This document shows positions 9,297 to 18,003 of a DNA stretch of 64,000 bases, piece by piece (within the stretch, counting starts at the first letter, position 1; the number at the start of each line of letters is the position of its first letter). The translations under genes and the position numbers were made by a program. The DNA lies in assembly GCF_047730085.1 (NCBI RefSeq), contig NZ_CP159830.1, forward strand, positions 2,542,001-2,606,000, in the 5' to 3' direction. The DNA is from Njordibacter sp937773555. Lineage in GTDB: Bacteria > Pseudomonadota > Gammaproteobacteria > Pseudomonadales > Balneatricaceae. Under the pieces are notes generated by a model, which was given only the letters and a program-made list of their open reading frames with translations, made no database searches and was not told the DNA's origin.

Positions 9297-9302
9297 ATTA
9301 TA
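9297..9302 (-). promoter_or_regulatory. -10 box of the Spy-like gene
   Basis: Minus-strand TATAAT about 44 bases upstream of the proposed AUU start. The -35 position (ACCCAC) does not match the sigma-70 consensus, which fits a promoter that needs an activator. The degenerate CpxR-type site at 9335-9349 would be centred about 50 bases upstream of the expected transcription start. Confidence 0.5.
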
Positions 9303-9334
9303 AGCATTCAAGTGAAAAGGTGGGTGTAGGGAGT

Positions 9335-9349
9335 GCAAAGGAGTGCAAA
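9335..9349 (+). promoter_or_regulatory. Possible degenerate CpxR box
   Basis: GCAAA-GGAGT-GCAAA, part of a perfect 10-bp tandem repeat (GAGTGCAAAG twice, 9331-9350). It has the 5-5-5 geometry of the CpxR consensus GTAAA-N5-GTAAA with one T-to-C change in each half. It reads on the strand opposite the Spy-like gene; CpxR sites are known to work in either orientation. Confidence 0.35.
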
Positions 9350-9392
9350 GATAACGCTTGTTTTGTGAGAAGATTACCCATGTCGTCTTATT

Positions 9393-11291
9393 TTAGTCCA
9401 CTTGGGCCAAGTTGCCTTTTTCTTGCAACCAAGATTTACGATCACCTGAGCGCTTTTTTGCCAACAGCATGTCCATCACTTCCATGGTGCCGTCTCCTGG
9501 CTCAAGACTAAGTTGAACAAGCCTCCGACTATCTGGCTTCATGGTAGTTTCTCTTAGCTGGGAAGGATTCATTTCACCCAACCCCTTAAAACGCTGCACA
9601 TTAACTTTGCCACGTTTTTTCTCAACAGCAATATGGTCTAACACGCTTTGCTTTTCGTTTTCATCAAGGGCATAAAATACTTCTTTGCCAATATCGATGC
9701 GATACAAAGGCGGCATAGCTACATATACATGCCCCGCAGCAACTAGTGGTTTAAAGTGGCGCACAAACAGAGCACACAGCAACGTGGCAATGTGTAAGCC
9801 ATCTGAATCAGCATCCGCCAAGATACAAATCTTACCGTAACGTAACCCTTCTAAATTATCTGCACCAGGGTCTACACCCATTGCAACAGCAATATGATGC
9901 ACTTCTTGAGACGCTAATATTTGCCCTGAATCAACCTCCCATGTATTAAGTATCTTGCCGCGCAAGGGCAAGATCGCTTGAAATTCCCTTTCGCGTGCTT
10001 GCTTGGCCGAGCCTCCAGCAGAATCACCTTCCACCAAAAACAGCTCACCCCGGCTAACATCTGTGCCACTGCAGTCTGCCAGCTTACCCGGCAAAGCTGG
10101 CCCTTGGGTGATTTTTTTACGAATCACTTTTTTTCCAGCCCTTAAACGTTTTTGAGCATGATTAATCACTAGCTCAGCTAACAGCTCGCCTTCATCTGTA
10201 TGCTTGTTGAGCCATAAGCTAAACGCATCTTTCACCTCACCAGAAACATAAGCCACAATTTGGCGAGACGAAAGCCGTTCTTTAGTTTGGCCGGAAAACT
10301 GCGGATCTTGCATTTTTACAGACAATACAAAACAGCAGCGGTCCCATATATCTTCTGGGCCAAGCTTCACGCCGCGAGGAAGCAAAGCGCGAATTTCACA
10401 AAACTCCCTCAAGGCATCTAACAGACCACTGCGCAAACCATTAACATGAGTCCCCCCTTGAGAGGTTGGAATGAGATTAACATAACCCTCTTGGGTTAAG
10501 TCTCCACCTTCAGGCAACCATTGAACTGCCCAATCTACTCCCTCAATCTCACTTTTTCGGCTACCGACAAACGGCGTTTCTGGCAGGCAGCTATAGCCCT
10601 CATTAGCACCTTGCAGATAATCGTCTAAACCCTCTTGGTAATACCATTCATGTTTTTCTTTGGTAACACTGGTTAGGTCTAAAAAGGTCACCTTTAGGCC
10701 GCTGCAAAGCACTGCCTTAGCTCGCAGTACATGTTTAAGCCGGGCCACAGAAAATTTAGCAGAATCAAAATACTGTGGATCAGGCAAAAAGGTAACACTA
10801 GTGCCTGTGTTACGCTGGCCCACGGTATCCACTACCTCAAGCTCACTAACTTTATTACCATTGGCAAAAGCGATACGGTGCACTTCGCCATTGCGCCTAA
10901 TCTTAACCTCTAAGGCTGAGGTGAGTGCGTTTACAACAGAGATCCCCACACCATGCAAACCACCAGAGAACTGGTAGTTTTTGTTAGAAAACTTACCACC
11001 TGCGTGTAGGCGTGTAAGAATAAGTTCTACACCGCTCACTCCTTCTTCAGCATGTATGTCCACAGGCATGCCACGACCATTGTCAATCACGGAAAGTGAG
11101 TGATCACTATGAAGGATTACATCAATTTGATCGGCATGTCCGGCCAATGCTTCGTCCACCGAGTTATCAATGACCTCTTGGGCTAAGTGGTTTGGGCGGC
11201 TGGTGTCTGTGTACATGCCTGGGCGTTTTTTAACTGGGTCTAGGCCACTTAATACTTCAATGGAATCTGCTGTGTAGTTATCTTGTGCCAT
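9393..11291 (-). CDS. parE: DNA topoisomerase IV subunit B
   Basis: ATPase subunit of topoisomerase IV, which decatenates daughter chromosomes together with ParC (not in this window). The 632-residue length is ParE-like, shorter than GyrB because the GyrB insertion is missing. It has the GHKL ATPase motifs (VDEALAGHAD, DNGRGMPVDIH, GLHGVGISVVNAL) and the TOPRIM motif VEGDSAGGSAKQAREREFQ with DADSDG. Its place after nudF-cpdA is the standard parE location. About 125 bases separate it from cpdA; yqiA, which sits there in E. coli, is absent. Confidence 0.96.
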   Translation of the reverse strand: MAQDNYTADSIEVLSGLDPVKKRPGMYTDTSRPNHLAQEVIDNSVDEALAGHADQIDVILHSDHSLSVIDNGRGMPVDIHAEEGVSGVELILTRLHAGGKFSNKNYQFSGGLHGVGISVVNALTSALEVKIRRNGEVHRIAFANGNKVSELEVVDTVGQRNTGTSVTFLPDPQYFDSAKFSVARLKHVLRAKAVLCSGLKVTFLDLTSVTKEKHEWYYQEGLDDYLQGANEGYSCLPETPFVGSRKSEIEGVDWAVQWLPEGGDLTQEGYVNLIPTSQGGTHVNGLRSGLLDALREFCEIRALLPRGVKLGPEDIWDRCCFVLSVKMQDPQFSGQTKERLSSRQIVAYVSGEVKDAFSLWLNKHTDEGELLAELVINHAQKRLRAGKKVIRKKITQGPALPGKLADCSGTDVSRGELFLVEGDSAGGSAKQAREREFQAILPLRGKILNTWEVDSGQILASQEVHHIAVAMGVDPGADNLEGLRYGKICILADADSDGLHIATLLCALFVRHFKPLVAAGHVYVAMPPLYRIDIGKEVFYALDENEKQSVLDHIAVEKKRGKVNVQRFKGLGEMNPSQLRETTMKPDSRRLVQLSLEPGDGTMEVMDMLLAKKRSGDRKSWLQEKGNLAQVD

Positions 11292-11416
11292 GGAGTTAAT
11301 TCGCCAATAGAGTCATAGTAGGGTTAACGATAATCTAACACCTCATCGCTGTTTTGCAATAGTAGCAGTAATTACTTAACTACCGAGACGTTTTACGCGC
11401 GTATCCATAATTTTTT

Positions 11417-12175
11417 TTAGATCCGGGGTAACCGCTGTATTTTAGTGTTTAGGTGGCCACCTTGCTCAAGCGTAAGCAACCTTAAGCCTGGGCCAAGCTC
11501 TACTTCTACCTTGAATTTATCTTGCTTGCAGGTGAACTGAACGGCACTGGAGGGCGTAGCAAGAAAACGGATATTACCCACGACCTGGTCAAAATTCTGA
11601 TGTACATGGCCACATAGTACAGCCTTCACTTGCGGCTTAGAGGCAACTAAGGCATTAAACTGCTGGGCATTACCCAGCATAATAGGGTCCTGCCACATCG
11701 AATCAACTGGCATCGAGTTATGGTGCATAAACACACACACCGGCAGCTGCGAACCGTCTTCTAAAACCTGTCTAAGCTCTTCCATTTGAGCAGATGCAAT
11801 ACTACCTGCCCCATTGCCATCTGCGTTTGCCGTGGTATTGAGAACCACCAAGCGCCAATGGTCATAGTCTAACACCCGCAGTTGCTGCACAGCCTGACCA
11901 GAAACGCCTTGCATAATGCCACAATTGTCATGATTCCCCGCTAACCAAATGCACGGGTAAGTTAGGCTACTAAGCTTTTTTTTTAGCCTCTGGTAAGCCG
12001 CTTCACTGCCAAAATGACTAAGGTCTCCAGTAAGCATCAAAAGATCGACCTCGGCATTATTATGCAGCCAAGACAAACACTGGTCTAAATGAGCATCTGC
12101 ATCCACACCTTTGTAAAACGTTAATGCATCAGCTTGTAAGTGGCAGTCGGTAATCTGTGCAAGGCGTAAACTCAT
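11417..12175 (-). CDS. cpdA: 3',5'-cyclic-AMP phosphodiesterase
   Basis: Metallophosphoesterase that hydrolyses cAMP. Metal-binding motifs are ITDCHLQ (D of D-x-H), MLTGDLSH, AGNHDN and VLCGHVHQNFD. Translation probably starts at the ATG at 12175 (MSLRLAQITD), in the overlap TGATG with the nudF stop; an in-frame GTG at 12187 would add four residues. This gives 252 residues. The nudF-cpdA-parE order is conserved. The cAMP specificity is taken from the family and context. Confidence 0.9.
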   Translation of the reverse strand: MSLRLAQITDCHLQADALTFYKGVDADAHLDQCLSWLHNNAEVDLLMLTGDLSHFGSEAAYQRLKKKLSSLTYPCIWLAGNHDNCGIMQGVSGQAVQQLRVLDYDHWRLVVLNTTANADGNGAGSIASAQMEELRQVLEDGSQLPVCVFMHHNSMPVDSMWQDPIMLGNAQQFNALVASKPQVKAVLCGHVHQNFDQVVGNIRFLATPSSAVQFTCKQDKFKVEVELGPGLRLLTLEQGGHLNTKIQRLPRI

Positions 12176-12798
12176 CAACAGCCCCACTTAACCTTAAGCC
12201 TAGGGGAGTGTAATTGTAACCACTGCGTAGCAATAATAGTGGCTGCATTGGTTAACTTACCTTGCTCTAGCATTTGCCATAGAGTTTGGCGCCTAATCAC
12301 CTGGACTTTAATGTCTTCGCCTTCGGTCGGTAACCCATGAACCCCACTTAACGTGCTGGCATTCACAGGAGCACAATAGATATCTAGGCTTTCATTACTT
12401 CCGCCTGGAGTGACAAGGTATGTGCATACTAGCTCTAAGTCACTTTCTGCAATAATCGCTCCAGACTCCTCTTTACATTCTCGAACAGCCACTTGTGCAG
12501 AAGTTTCTGCTGTATCAATCATTCCAGCCACCATTTCAAGCTGCCATGGCCCTTCCTCATGGCCCATACCGCCAACACGGAACTGCTCAATCAATACCAC
12601 TTCATCTGTGCTGGCGTCATACATCAGCACGGCCACTGCTGGCAACCGCACCACTAACTCTCGCTGCAACTCTTTACTCCAGCCGCCGTTGAATAAACGA
12701 TGCTGCAGCTTCAGTTTTTGCACTTGATAGAAACCTTGGTATACAGTTTCTTGATGAGCTATACGTACGTCTGCACGCTGAAATGTGGGCTTATACAT
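12175..12798 (-). CDS. nudF: ADP-ribose diphosphatase (Nudix)
   Basis: Nudix hydrolase that splits ADP-ribose to AMP and ribose 5-phosphate. The 207-residue protein has the Nudix box G-x5-E-x7-REC-KEESG around residues 97-119 (GMIDTAETSAQVAVRECKEE) preceded by VLIEQFRVG. It overlaps cpdA by one base (TGATG), so translation is coupled. In E. coli yqiB lies between nudF and cpdA; it is missing here. A hemY-type gene ends 22 bases upstream, placing nudF in a longer operon than usual. Confidence 0.92.
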   Translation of the reverse strand: MYKPTFQRADVRIAHQETVYQGFYQVQKLKLQHRLFNGGWSKELQRELVVRLPAVAVLMYDASTDEVVLIEQFRVGGMGHEEGPWQLEMVAGMIDTAETSAQVAVRECKEESGAIIAESDLELVCTYLVTPGGSNESLDIYCAPVNASTLSGVHGLPTEGEDIKVQVIRRQTLWQMLEQGKLTNAATIIATQWLQLHSPRLKVKWGC

Positions 12799-12820
12799 GA
12801 TTGCCAGAAAGTCCTATTCG

Positions 12821-14317
12821 TTATGTTTGAGGCGACGTTATTTTGCTACCCATAGTTTTGGCTAATTGCAGAGCATTTTCAACACAGTCACCTAACGCCA
12901 CACCATCACGCCAATTACTGCGCAGATACAGTCCAGGAAACTGAGCCAGGGCTTCATCAACTAACGCCACTCTTGGCAAGTGCCCCAACTGATATTGGGG
13001 AATAGCCCTAGGCCATAAGCTTTCTTCATGCCACAAAGGCTGGCCCTGGATACCTAGGTAAGGCGACAGTTCTTGGAGTACCAGATCTACTCTTTGCTGT
13101 GGTGTTAAAGTCATAGCCTGCTGCCCGCGGCCACCACCAATAAATACAGTGATTAGGTGCTGGTTAGCTGGACAGCGTTCAGAAAAAATACTTGAGGGAA
13201 ATAGCACGCCTAGCGTTTGCTTATTCTCCTTAGTAGGTAACAAACAACCAAAACCATCAAGAGCATGTTTAATTTGGCTCTTTTCAAAGGCCATACTGAT
13301 ACTTGCCACAGCAGGATAGTCAATGTCTCGTAAACAGGCCTTTGCACGGGCAAATAGGCCTTCATCTAGCGGCTGTAGATCGTCTATTAATCTTGCCACT
13401 TGTGTTGCTGGTACCGCCAAGACGACCTGAGAAGCCTGCCAAATCTCATCACCAGACATTGCCTGATACCCAAACTCGGCACTATACGTTAGGCTATCTA
13501 CTTGCGTGTTTAGCTTTACTGCTGGCCCAAGTTGTTGCGCTAATACCTCTGGAAGCTGGTGTAACCCGCCAGAAAAACTCATCATAGCACCATCTAAGGG
13601 AGCGACCCCCTGCTGTTGTTCCAGCTTTTTCTGGCGAGACCTGGCTTTCATTTTTGCCACACCGCCCAAAATCATAGAGCCATATTCAGCCTCTAGTGCG
13701 TAAACTTTAGGCACAGCAGCCCTTACAGATAATGTCTCCGGGTCACCTGCAAACACGCCAGAAATAAACGGGTCAATCAACCAGTCCAACATTTCATGAC
13801 CAAGCCGACGTCTAACATGCTCGGCAATACTTTCTTCCTGAGTAGCTTTGCCAATAAACGGCTCCATAGCCACCCTAATTTTTCCACTTATACTCAGCAC
13901 CGGGCTAGTCAGCGCGTCGATAATACCCATAGGTAAGGCTAAAACCCTGCCTTGTTTGCCAATAAACCGTTTATGGGCAGCTTGGTCTGCCAAGACTATG
14001 TGTGGGTTTAATCCAGCCTGCTCTATGAGCTGGGCCATGGCTGGGCGATTATTGATAAAGGAATTGGGGCCCCGTTCCCACTGACAACCATATTTTTGTA
14101 CCGTTTGTAAGTTACCACCTACTTGGTTGCCAGCCTCCAGCACCGTGACCGAAAAACCTTGTTGTTGCAAAAACCAAGCACTGGCCAAACCAGAAATACC
14201 TGCCCCAATAACAAGTACATGATCATTCTGTTCTAGCTGCTTAGGCGGTTGTGGCAACGGCCCCGCACTTTTGCCAGTGGGCCATGTTGTATCATTATCA
14301 TGCATCGTTTTAACCAT
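12821..14317 (-). CDS. hemY: Oxygen-dependent protoporphyrinogen oxidase, HemY type
   Basis: FAD enzyme that oxidises protoporphyrinogen IX (or coproporphyrinogen III in some bacteria) during heme synthesis. The 498-residue protein has an N-terminal FAD motif VLVIGAGISGLASA (GAGISG about 38-43) and the segments GPNSFI, DPFISGVFAGDP, GSMILGG, SGGLHQLPEVLA, GCLLPTKE and LGVLFPSSIF. Its C-terminal FAD motif is NWRDGVALGDCVENA. These are family-specific to HemY, distinct from generic amine oxidases. Most gammaproteobacteria use HemG or HemJ instead, so this is an unusual choice. It lies between thiQ (20-base gap) and nudF. The start may be the ATG at 14317 or the one at 14305. Confidence 0.9.
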   Translation of the reverse strand: MVKTMHDNDTTWPTGKSAGPLPQPPKQLEQNDHVLVIGAGISGLASAWFLQQQGFSVTVLEAGNQVGGNLQTVQKYGCQWERGPNSFINNRPAMAQLIEQAGLNPHIVLADQAAHKRFIGKQGRVLALPMGIIDALTSPVLSISGKIRVAMEPFIGKATQEESIAEHVRRRLGHEMLDWLIDPFISGVFAGDPETLSVRAAVPKVYALEAEYGSMILGGVAKMKARSRQKKLEQQQGVAPLDGAMMSFSGGLHQLPEVLAQQLGPAVKLNTQVDSLTYSAEFGYQAMSGDEIWQASQVVLAVPATQVARLIDDLQPLDEGLFARAKACLRDIDYPAVASISMAFEKSQIKHALDGFGCLLPTKENKQTLGVLFPSSIFSERCPANQHLITVFIGGGRGQQAMTLTPQQRVDLVLQELSPYLGIQGQPLWHEESLWPRAIPQYQLGHLPRVALVDEALAQFPGLYLRSNWRDGVALGDCVENALQLAKTMGSKITSPQT

Positions 14318-14337
14318 CTTATGTCAGTACTACAAGG

Positions 14338-15045
14338 TTAGCAGCTTTGGCCTAAATAGGCTTTTATATGAGTGTCTGTTTGTTGTAAAAAATCTTGGCT
14401 TGGCCCTTGCCAATGCACTCTACCATCGGCAATAAATACGACAGTTTCGGCTAGGTCCAAGGCATCTCTAGGCTCGTGGGTAACTAATAATACGGTGAGC
14501 TGGTGTTGCTGACTAAGGCTTTTAACCAACGCGGCCATTTCTTGCCTTAATGCTGGATCTAAAGCACTAAAAGGCTCATCTAATAGCAACAAGGGCTTAC
14601 GCCGAACAAGCGCTCGACCCAGAGCAACTCTTTGCCTTTGGCCACCTGAGAGCTGCTTAGGTAAACGAGAACCCAGCCCTTTTAACCCCACTTGCTCCAG
14701 AGCAGTGTCCACCTGAGCTATTTCATCCACTGTCAGTTTAAGACTCGTGCGTATTCCTAAAGCTAGGTTATTAAACGCTGACATGTGGGCAAATAAATTA
14801 TGCTCTTGGAATAAGCTTGTCACCGGCCTTTGGGATGGAGCAAGCAAGTCTACCCGCTCATCACCGAGCAATATTTGCGCGGTGTCGTTTTGCGGCTGAA
14901 TGAAACCAGCCAGCAAGTTAAGTAAAGTTGATTTGCCAGATCCACTTGCCCCCATAACAGCCACCACCTGACCCAATTGAATCTGCAGGTCATAACAAAA
15001 ATTCTGCTCACCTAAACGACAATTCACTTGCTTAAAGTTAATCAT
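14338..15045 (-). CDS. thiQ: Thiamine ABC transporter ATP-binding protein
   Basis: Cytoplasmic ATPase of a thiamine/TPP importer. The 235-residue protein has Walker A GASGSGKSTLLN (about 33-44), the signature LSGGQRQRVALGRAL, Walker B LLLLDEPFSALDP and the H-loop VTHEPRDAL. FLQPQN-like ThiQ features and its 8-base overlap with a fused two-domain permease support ThiQ rather than a sulfate or iron exporter. The binding protein gene thiB, normally first in thiBPQ, is not in the window. Fe3+ import (FbpC-like) remains a less likely alternative because the fused permease type is shared. Confidence 0.82.
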   Translation of the reverse strand: MINFKQVNCRLGEQNFCYDLQIQLGQVVAVMGASGSGKSTLLNLLAGFIQPQNDTAQILLGDERVDLLAPSQRPVTSLFQEHNLFAHMSAFNNLALGIRTSLKLTVDEIAQVDTALEQVGLKGLGSRLPKQLSGGQRQRVALGRALVRRKPLLLLDEPFSALDPALRQEMAALVKSLSQQHQLTVLLVTHEPRDALDLAETVVFIADGRVHWQGPSQDFLQQTDTHIKAYLGQSC

Positions 15046-16645
15046 CTGAGCCTCCCAATAAACGTTCTAAAATCACAAAAATTACTAAACATAACCCCAA
15101 CAAAACCACTGCAGTAACCCCTGCAGCATCACTTTGGTAACTCCCCAAACGCTGATACATTAGCAGAGGTAAAGTTTGAATATCTGGACTGCCAAATAAG
15201 GCTACAACCCCCAAATCACCGGCGGACATGGCTGCCACTAAAGCTAAAGCCAAGCCAACAGGTTTGCGTAATATGGGCCACTCTACGTGCCGCAATCGAT
15301 GCCAACCCTGCACACCCAAGCTACTGCATAAGCGATCATAATCTGTGCCAATTTTTAAGTAGGCTACAGACAATACACGCAACATATAAGGCAAGCCCAT
15401 CAAGGCATTTACCAGTACGACAATATAAAGGTTAATGGCAAACACATTAACGTGGGGGCTTAGGCCAATAAATAAACCTGTTGCTAATACCAACGGTGGC
15501 ACCACTAAAATAACAGAACCCATCCATTCCACAGCTAAAGCTGCAGAAGCATAACGCTTGCGCCAATGACGCTGGGCAAGCAACAAACCTGACGCCATTA
15601 AAAGGCTCAATAACGCAGAACTCAGGGCCACCCATAAGCTATTACCAAAAGCATTCCATAAACGCAGATCTAGCAATACGTCGGCCCAAGCTGGATTAAT
15701 CCCTGCAATAACAACAGCCAATAGAGGCAGTAATACCAACAACGTAGCTAAAAGCAGCACCACTGAATCACTCACAATACCTAACATTGGTTTGAGGTCT
15801 GGGCGCATATTTTTAGCTGACGTCTCTAAGCTGACAAACATATCGATAGGCTTTCCTAGACGCAAGCCAGCCCACAAAATAAAGCCACAAAAACCCATCT
15901 GTAACAGGCTTAAATACACCGCTTTAGCAATATCAAAATCAAACCTTATGGCTTGAAATATGGCAACTTCAATAGTGGTGGCCTTTGGTCCACCTCCCAG
16001 AGTCATCACAATAGCAAAACTAGTGAAGCACAAGGCAAAAACCAGCGCAGCCAGTTGCGGTAACACCCCCTTGATGTGTGGCCATTCGATGTGTCGCCAA
16101 AGATCGACTGAAGTCATCCCTAGCTGGCTAGATAAGCGCCAAGTTTCGGCGTTAATTGCATCTAATCTCTGCAATAGAATACGGGTTGCCAGTGGCAGGT
16201 TAAAAAATACGTGCGCCAATAATATTCCTGTTAAACCGTAAACATAGCTTTGCGGCTGGCCTCCCAGCCACAGCCAAAATTGATTAAAATAACCGTACTT
16301 ACCATGCAACAAAATAATACCAAACACAGCAATAATACTAGGCACGACTAGCGCCACGCTAAAACACCGTAATAATAGCCACCGGCCCACAAAAGACTGC
16401 CTCCGCGCTAAAGCACGGGCTACAAGCACAGCGGCAGATAAACTAATAACAGTTGATAGACACGCCTGCCACCAAGAAAACCAAACAACACGCCAGGTAT
16501 AGGCATCTGTCATGTAGGTTAACCACTGGGCTTGGCCTAAATAAGAAGAAAAAGCACCCATGGCAAGCAATAATGGCAACAACACCAAACAAAAACTAAG
16601 GCTACTAAACCACAACCAATGCCTAGATGATGCTACTTTTATCAC
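15038..16645 (-). CDS. thiP: Thiamine ABC transporter permease
   Basis: Inner-membrane permease of 535 residues made of two binding-protein-dependent permease halves in one chain, with roughly twelve hydrophobic segments. Each half has an EAA-type loop: WRLSSQLGMTSVDLWRHIEWP (first half, about residue 167) and DRLCSSLGVQGWHRLRHVEWP (second half). The start ATG overlaps the waaA stop by 4 bases and the 3' end overlaps thiQ by 8. No thiB and no leader long enough for a TPP riboswitch is present, so expression must follow waaA or an internal promoter. Confidence 0.82.
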   Translation of the reverse strand: MIKVASSRHWLWFSSLSFCLVLLPLLLAMGAFSSYLGQAQWLTYMTDAYTWRVVWFSWWQACLSTVISLSAAVLVARALARRQSFVGRWLLLRCFSVALVVPSIIAVFGIILLHGKYGYFNQFWLWLGGQPQSYVYGLTGILLAHVFFNLPLATRILLQRLDAINAETWRLSSQLGMTSVDLWRHIEWPHIKGVLPQLAALVFALCFTSFAIVMTLGGGPKATTIEVAIFQAIRFDFDIAKAVYLSLLQMGFCGFILWAGLRLGKPIDMFVSLETSAKNMRPDLKPMLGIVSDSVVLLLATLLVLLPLLAVVIAGINPAWADVLLDLRLWNAFGNSLWVALSSALLSLLMASGLLLAQRHWRKRYASAALAVEWMGSVILVVPPLVLATGLFIGLSPHVNVFAINLYIVVLVNALMGLPYMLRVLSVAYLKIGTDYDRLCSSLGVQGWHRLRHVEWPILRKPVGLALALVAAMSAGDLGVVALFGSPDIQTLPLLMYQRLGSYQSDAAGVTAVVLLGLCLVIFVILERLLGGSDD

Positions 16646-17937
16646 TCGCCTAATGCCTGTTCTAAAGTGTTTTCTATAGCTAACAAATGGCGCTTAAGGG
16701 CCCCCTTTTGCTGATCAACTAGGGCAGCACCAGCCGTTCCCATGGTATGCCTTAGCGACTGGTCCGTTAATAACTGGGTAATGTCTTCTAGCAAACATGC
16801 ATTAGTGGTAACACGCAGGCCTTGAACTTTCTCTAATTGGTCACATACTTGAGTGAAATTGAAGCAATGGGGTCCCATAAGTACAGGCTTTCCTAAAGCG
16901 GCAGCCTCTAGCGGATTATGCCCACCTGTGTTTGCAAGACTTCCACCAACAAAAACAACGTCTGCACGGCGGTAAAAATGCATCAACAACCCCATGCTAT
17001 CAACTAAGAGTATACGGCGTGGGTGATGCTTATACTCATTAGTAATCGCACTTGGCTGGTTTTCAGCATGGGTTTGGCTATACCTTAACCAAGGTAATCC
17101 AGATTGCTGGCACAAGTCAGCCACCTCATCGAACCGCTGGGGATGTCTAGGCACCAGCACCAAGGTGCCTTTAACTTGCTGGGGCAGCTGGCCCCAGGCC
17201 TGCAATAAAGCAACTTCCTCGCTTACGCGAGTGCTACCACAGACCCAACACAAACCTTCAGGCACTACTGAGTTAGTTATGTCTAACTCTCTATCAGGGA
17301 TTACTAGATCGTACTTTAAGCTACCCAACACTGACACCTTGGAAGCCTGTTCACCTAGGCTGACAAAACGTTGGGCCGTTATTTCATCCTGCACTAATAT
17401 TCGCGTCAGCTTTTTAAGCATGGGGGCTACTAACCAGGAAAAACGCGCATATGCCTTTGCAGAACGAGCAGACAAACGCCCATTGACTAAAATAGTAGGT
17501 ACTTTTTGTCGGGCACAGGTAGCGATCAAATTGGGCCATAGCTCAGTTTCAACTAACAACACGGCCCGGGGTTTAATGCGTCGCAGCATAAGCCAGTTGG
17601 ACACTCCCAGATCTACTGGCAGGTAAGCCCAGCTTACACGGTTATTTCCAGCAAATATTTGCTGGCACCGTAATTGCCCAGTCACACTGGTGGTGGTCAC
17701 AAGAACAGGGAGTTTTAAATCGCTAACAATGGCTTTTATTAGCGGAGCAATAGCATTGAGCTCACCTACACTGGCAGCATGAACTAAGACCGGTTGATGT
17801 TGTTTTTGTGGCAGCCAGCCGTAACGCTGCCAAAAACCACGACGGAACTCAGCACGGCGCCAAATGAACAGTAGGTGAAATATAATGCCTATAGGTAAGG
17901 CTAAATAACATAAACAGGTATAAACGAAGAGTGCCAC
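16642..17937 (-). CDS. waaA: 3-deoxy-D-manno-octulosonic acid (Kdo) transferase
   Basis: Adds Kdo to lipid IVA at the cytoplasmic face of the inner membrane, the first step of LPS core assembly. The 431-residue protein has an N-terminal membrane anchor (about 3-25) followed by WQRYGWLP and VHAASVGELNA, the conserved catalytic Glu region. It also has TTTSVTG and the C-terminal nucleotide-sugar site FVGGSLANTGGHNPLEAAALGKPV. Start is GTG at 17937. It is divergent from the GT4 gene, with a short intergenic space that must hold both promoters. Confidence 0.95.
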   Translation of the reverse strand: MALFVYTCLCYLALPIGIIFHLLFIWRRAEFRRGFWQRYGWLPQKQHQPVLVHAASVGELNAIAPLIKAIVSDLKLPVLVTTTSVTGQLRCQQIFAGNNRVSWAYLPVDLGVSNWLMLRRIKPRAVLLVETELWPNLIATCARQKVPTILVNGRLSARSAKAYARFSWLVAPMLKKLTRILVQDEITAQRFVSLGEQASKVSVLGSLKYDLVIPDRELDITNSVVPEGLCWVCGSTRVSEEVALLQAWGQLPQQVKGTLVLVPRHPQRFDEVADLCQQSGLPWLRYSQTHAENQPSAITNEYKHHPRRILLVDSMGLLMHFYRRADVVFVGGSLANTGGHNPLEAAALGKPVLMGPHCFNFTQVCDQLEKVQGLRVTTNACLLEDITQLLTDQSLRHTMGTAGAALVDQQKGALKRHLLAIENTLEQALGE

Positions 17938-18003
17938 GGGTACAAAATAACCTTTTGTTTGTTAAACTAATGTTAACTCTTATTTTTAGTGACGCCGACA
18001 ACA

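Noticed and set aside
16646..16700. TPP riboswitch before thiP
   Set aside because: The thiP start lies inside the waaA stop; there is no non-coding leader that could hold one.
17955..17978. GTTAA-N6-GTTAA repeat between waaA and the glycosyltransferase as a CpxR site
   Set aside because: Spacing is 6 rather than 5 and both halves differ from GTAAA; AT-rich promoter sequence explains it.
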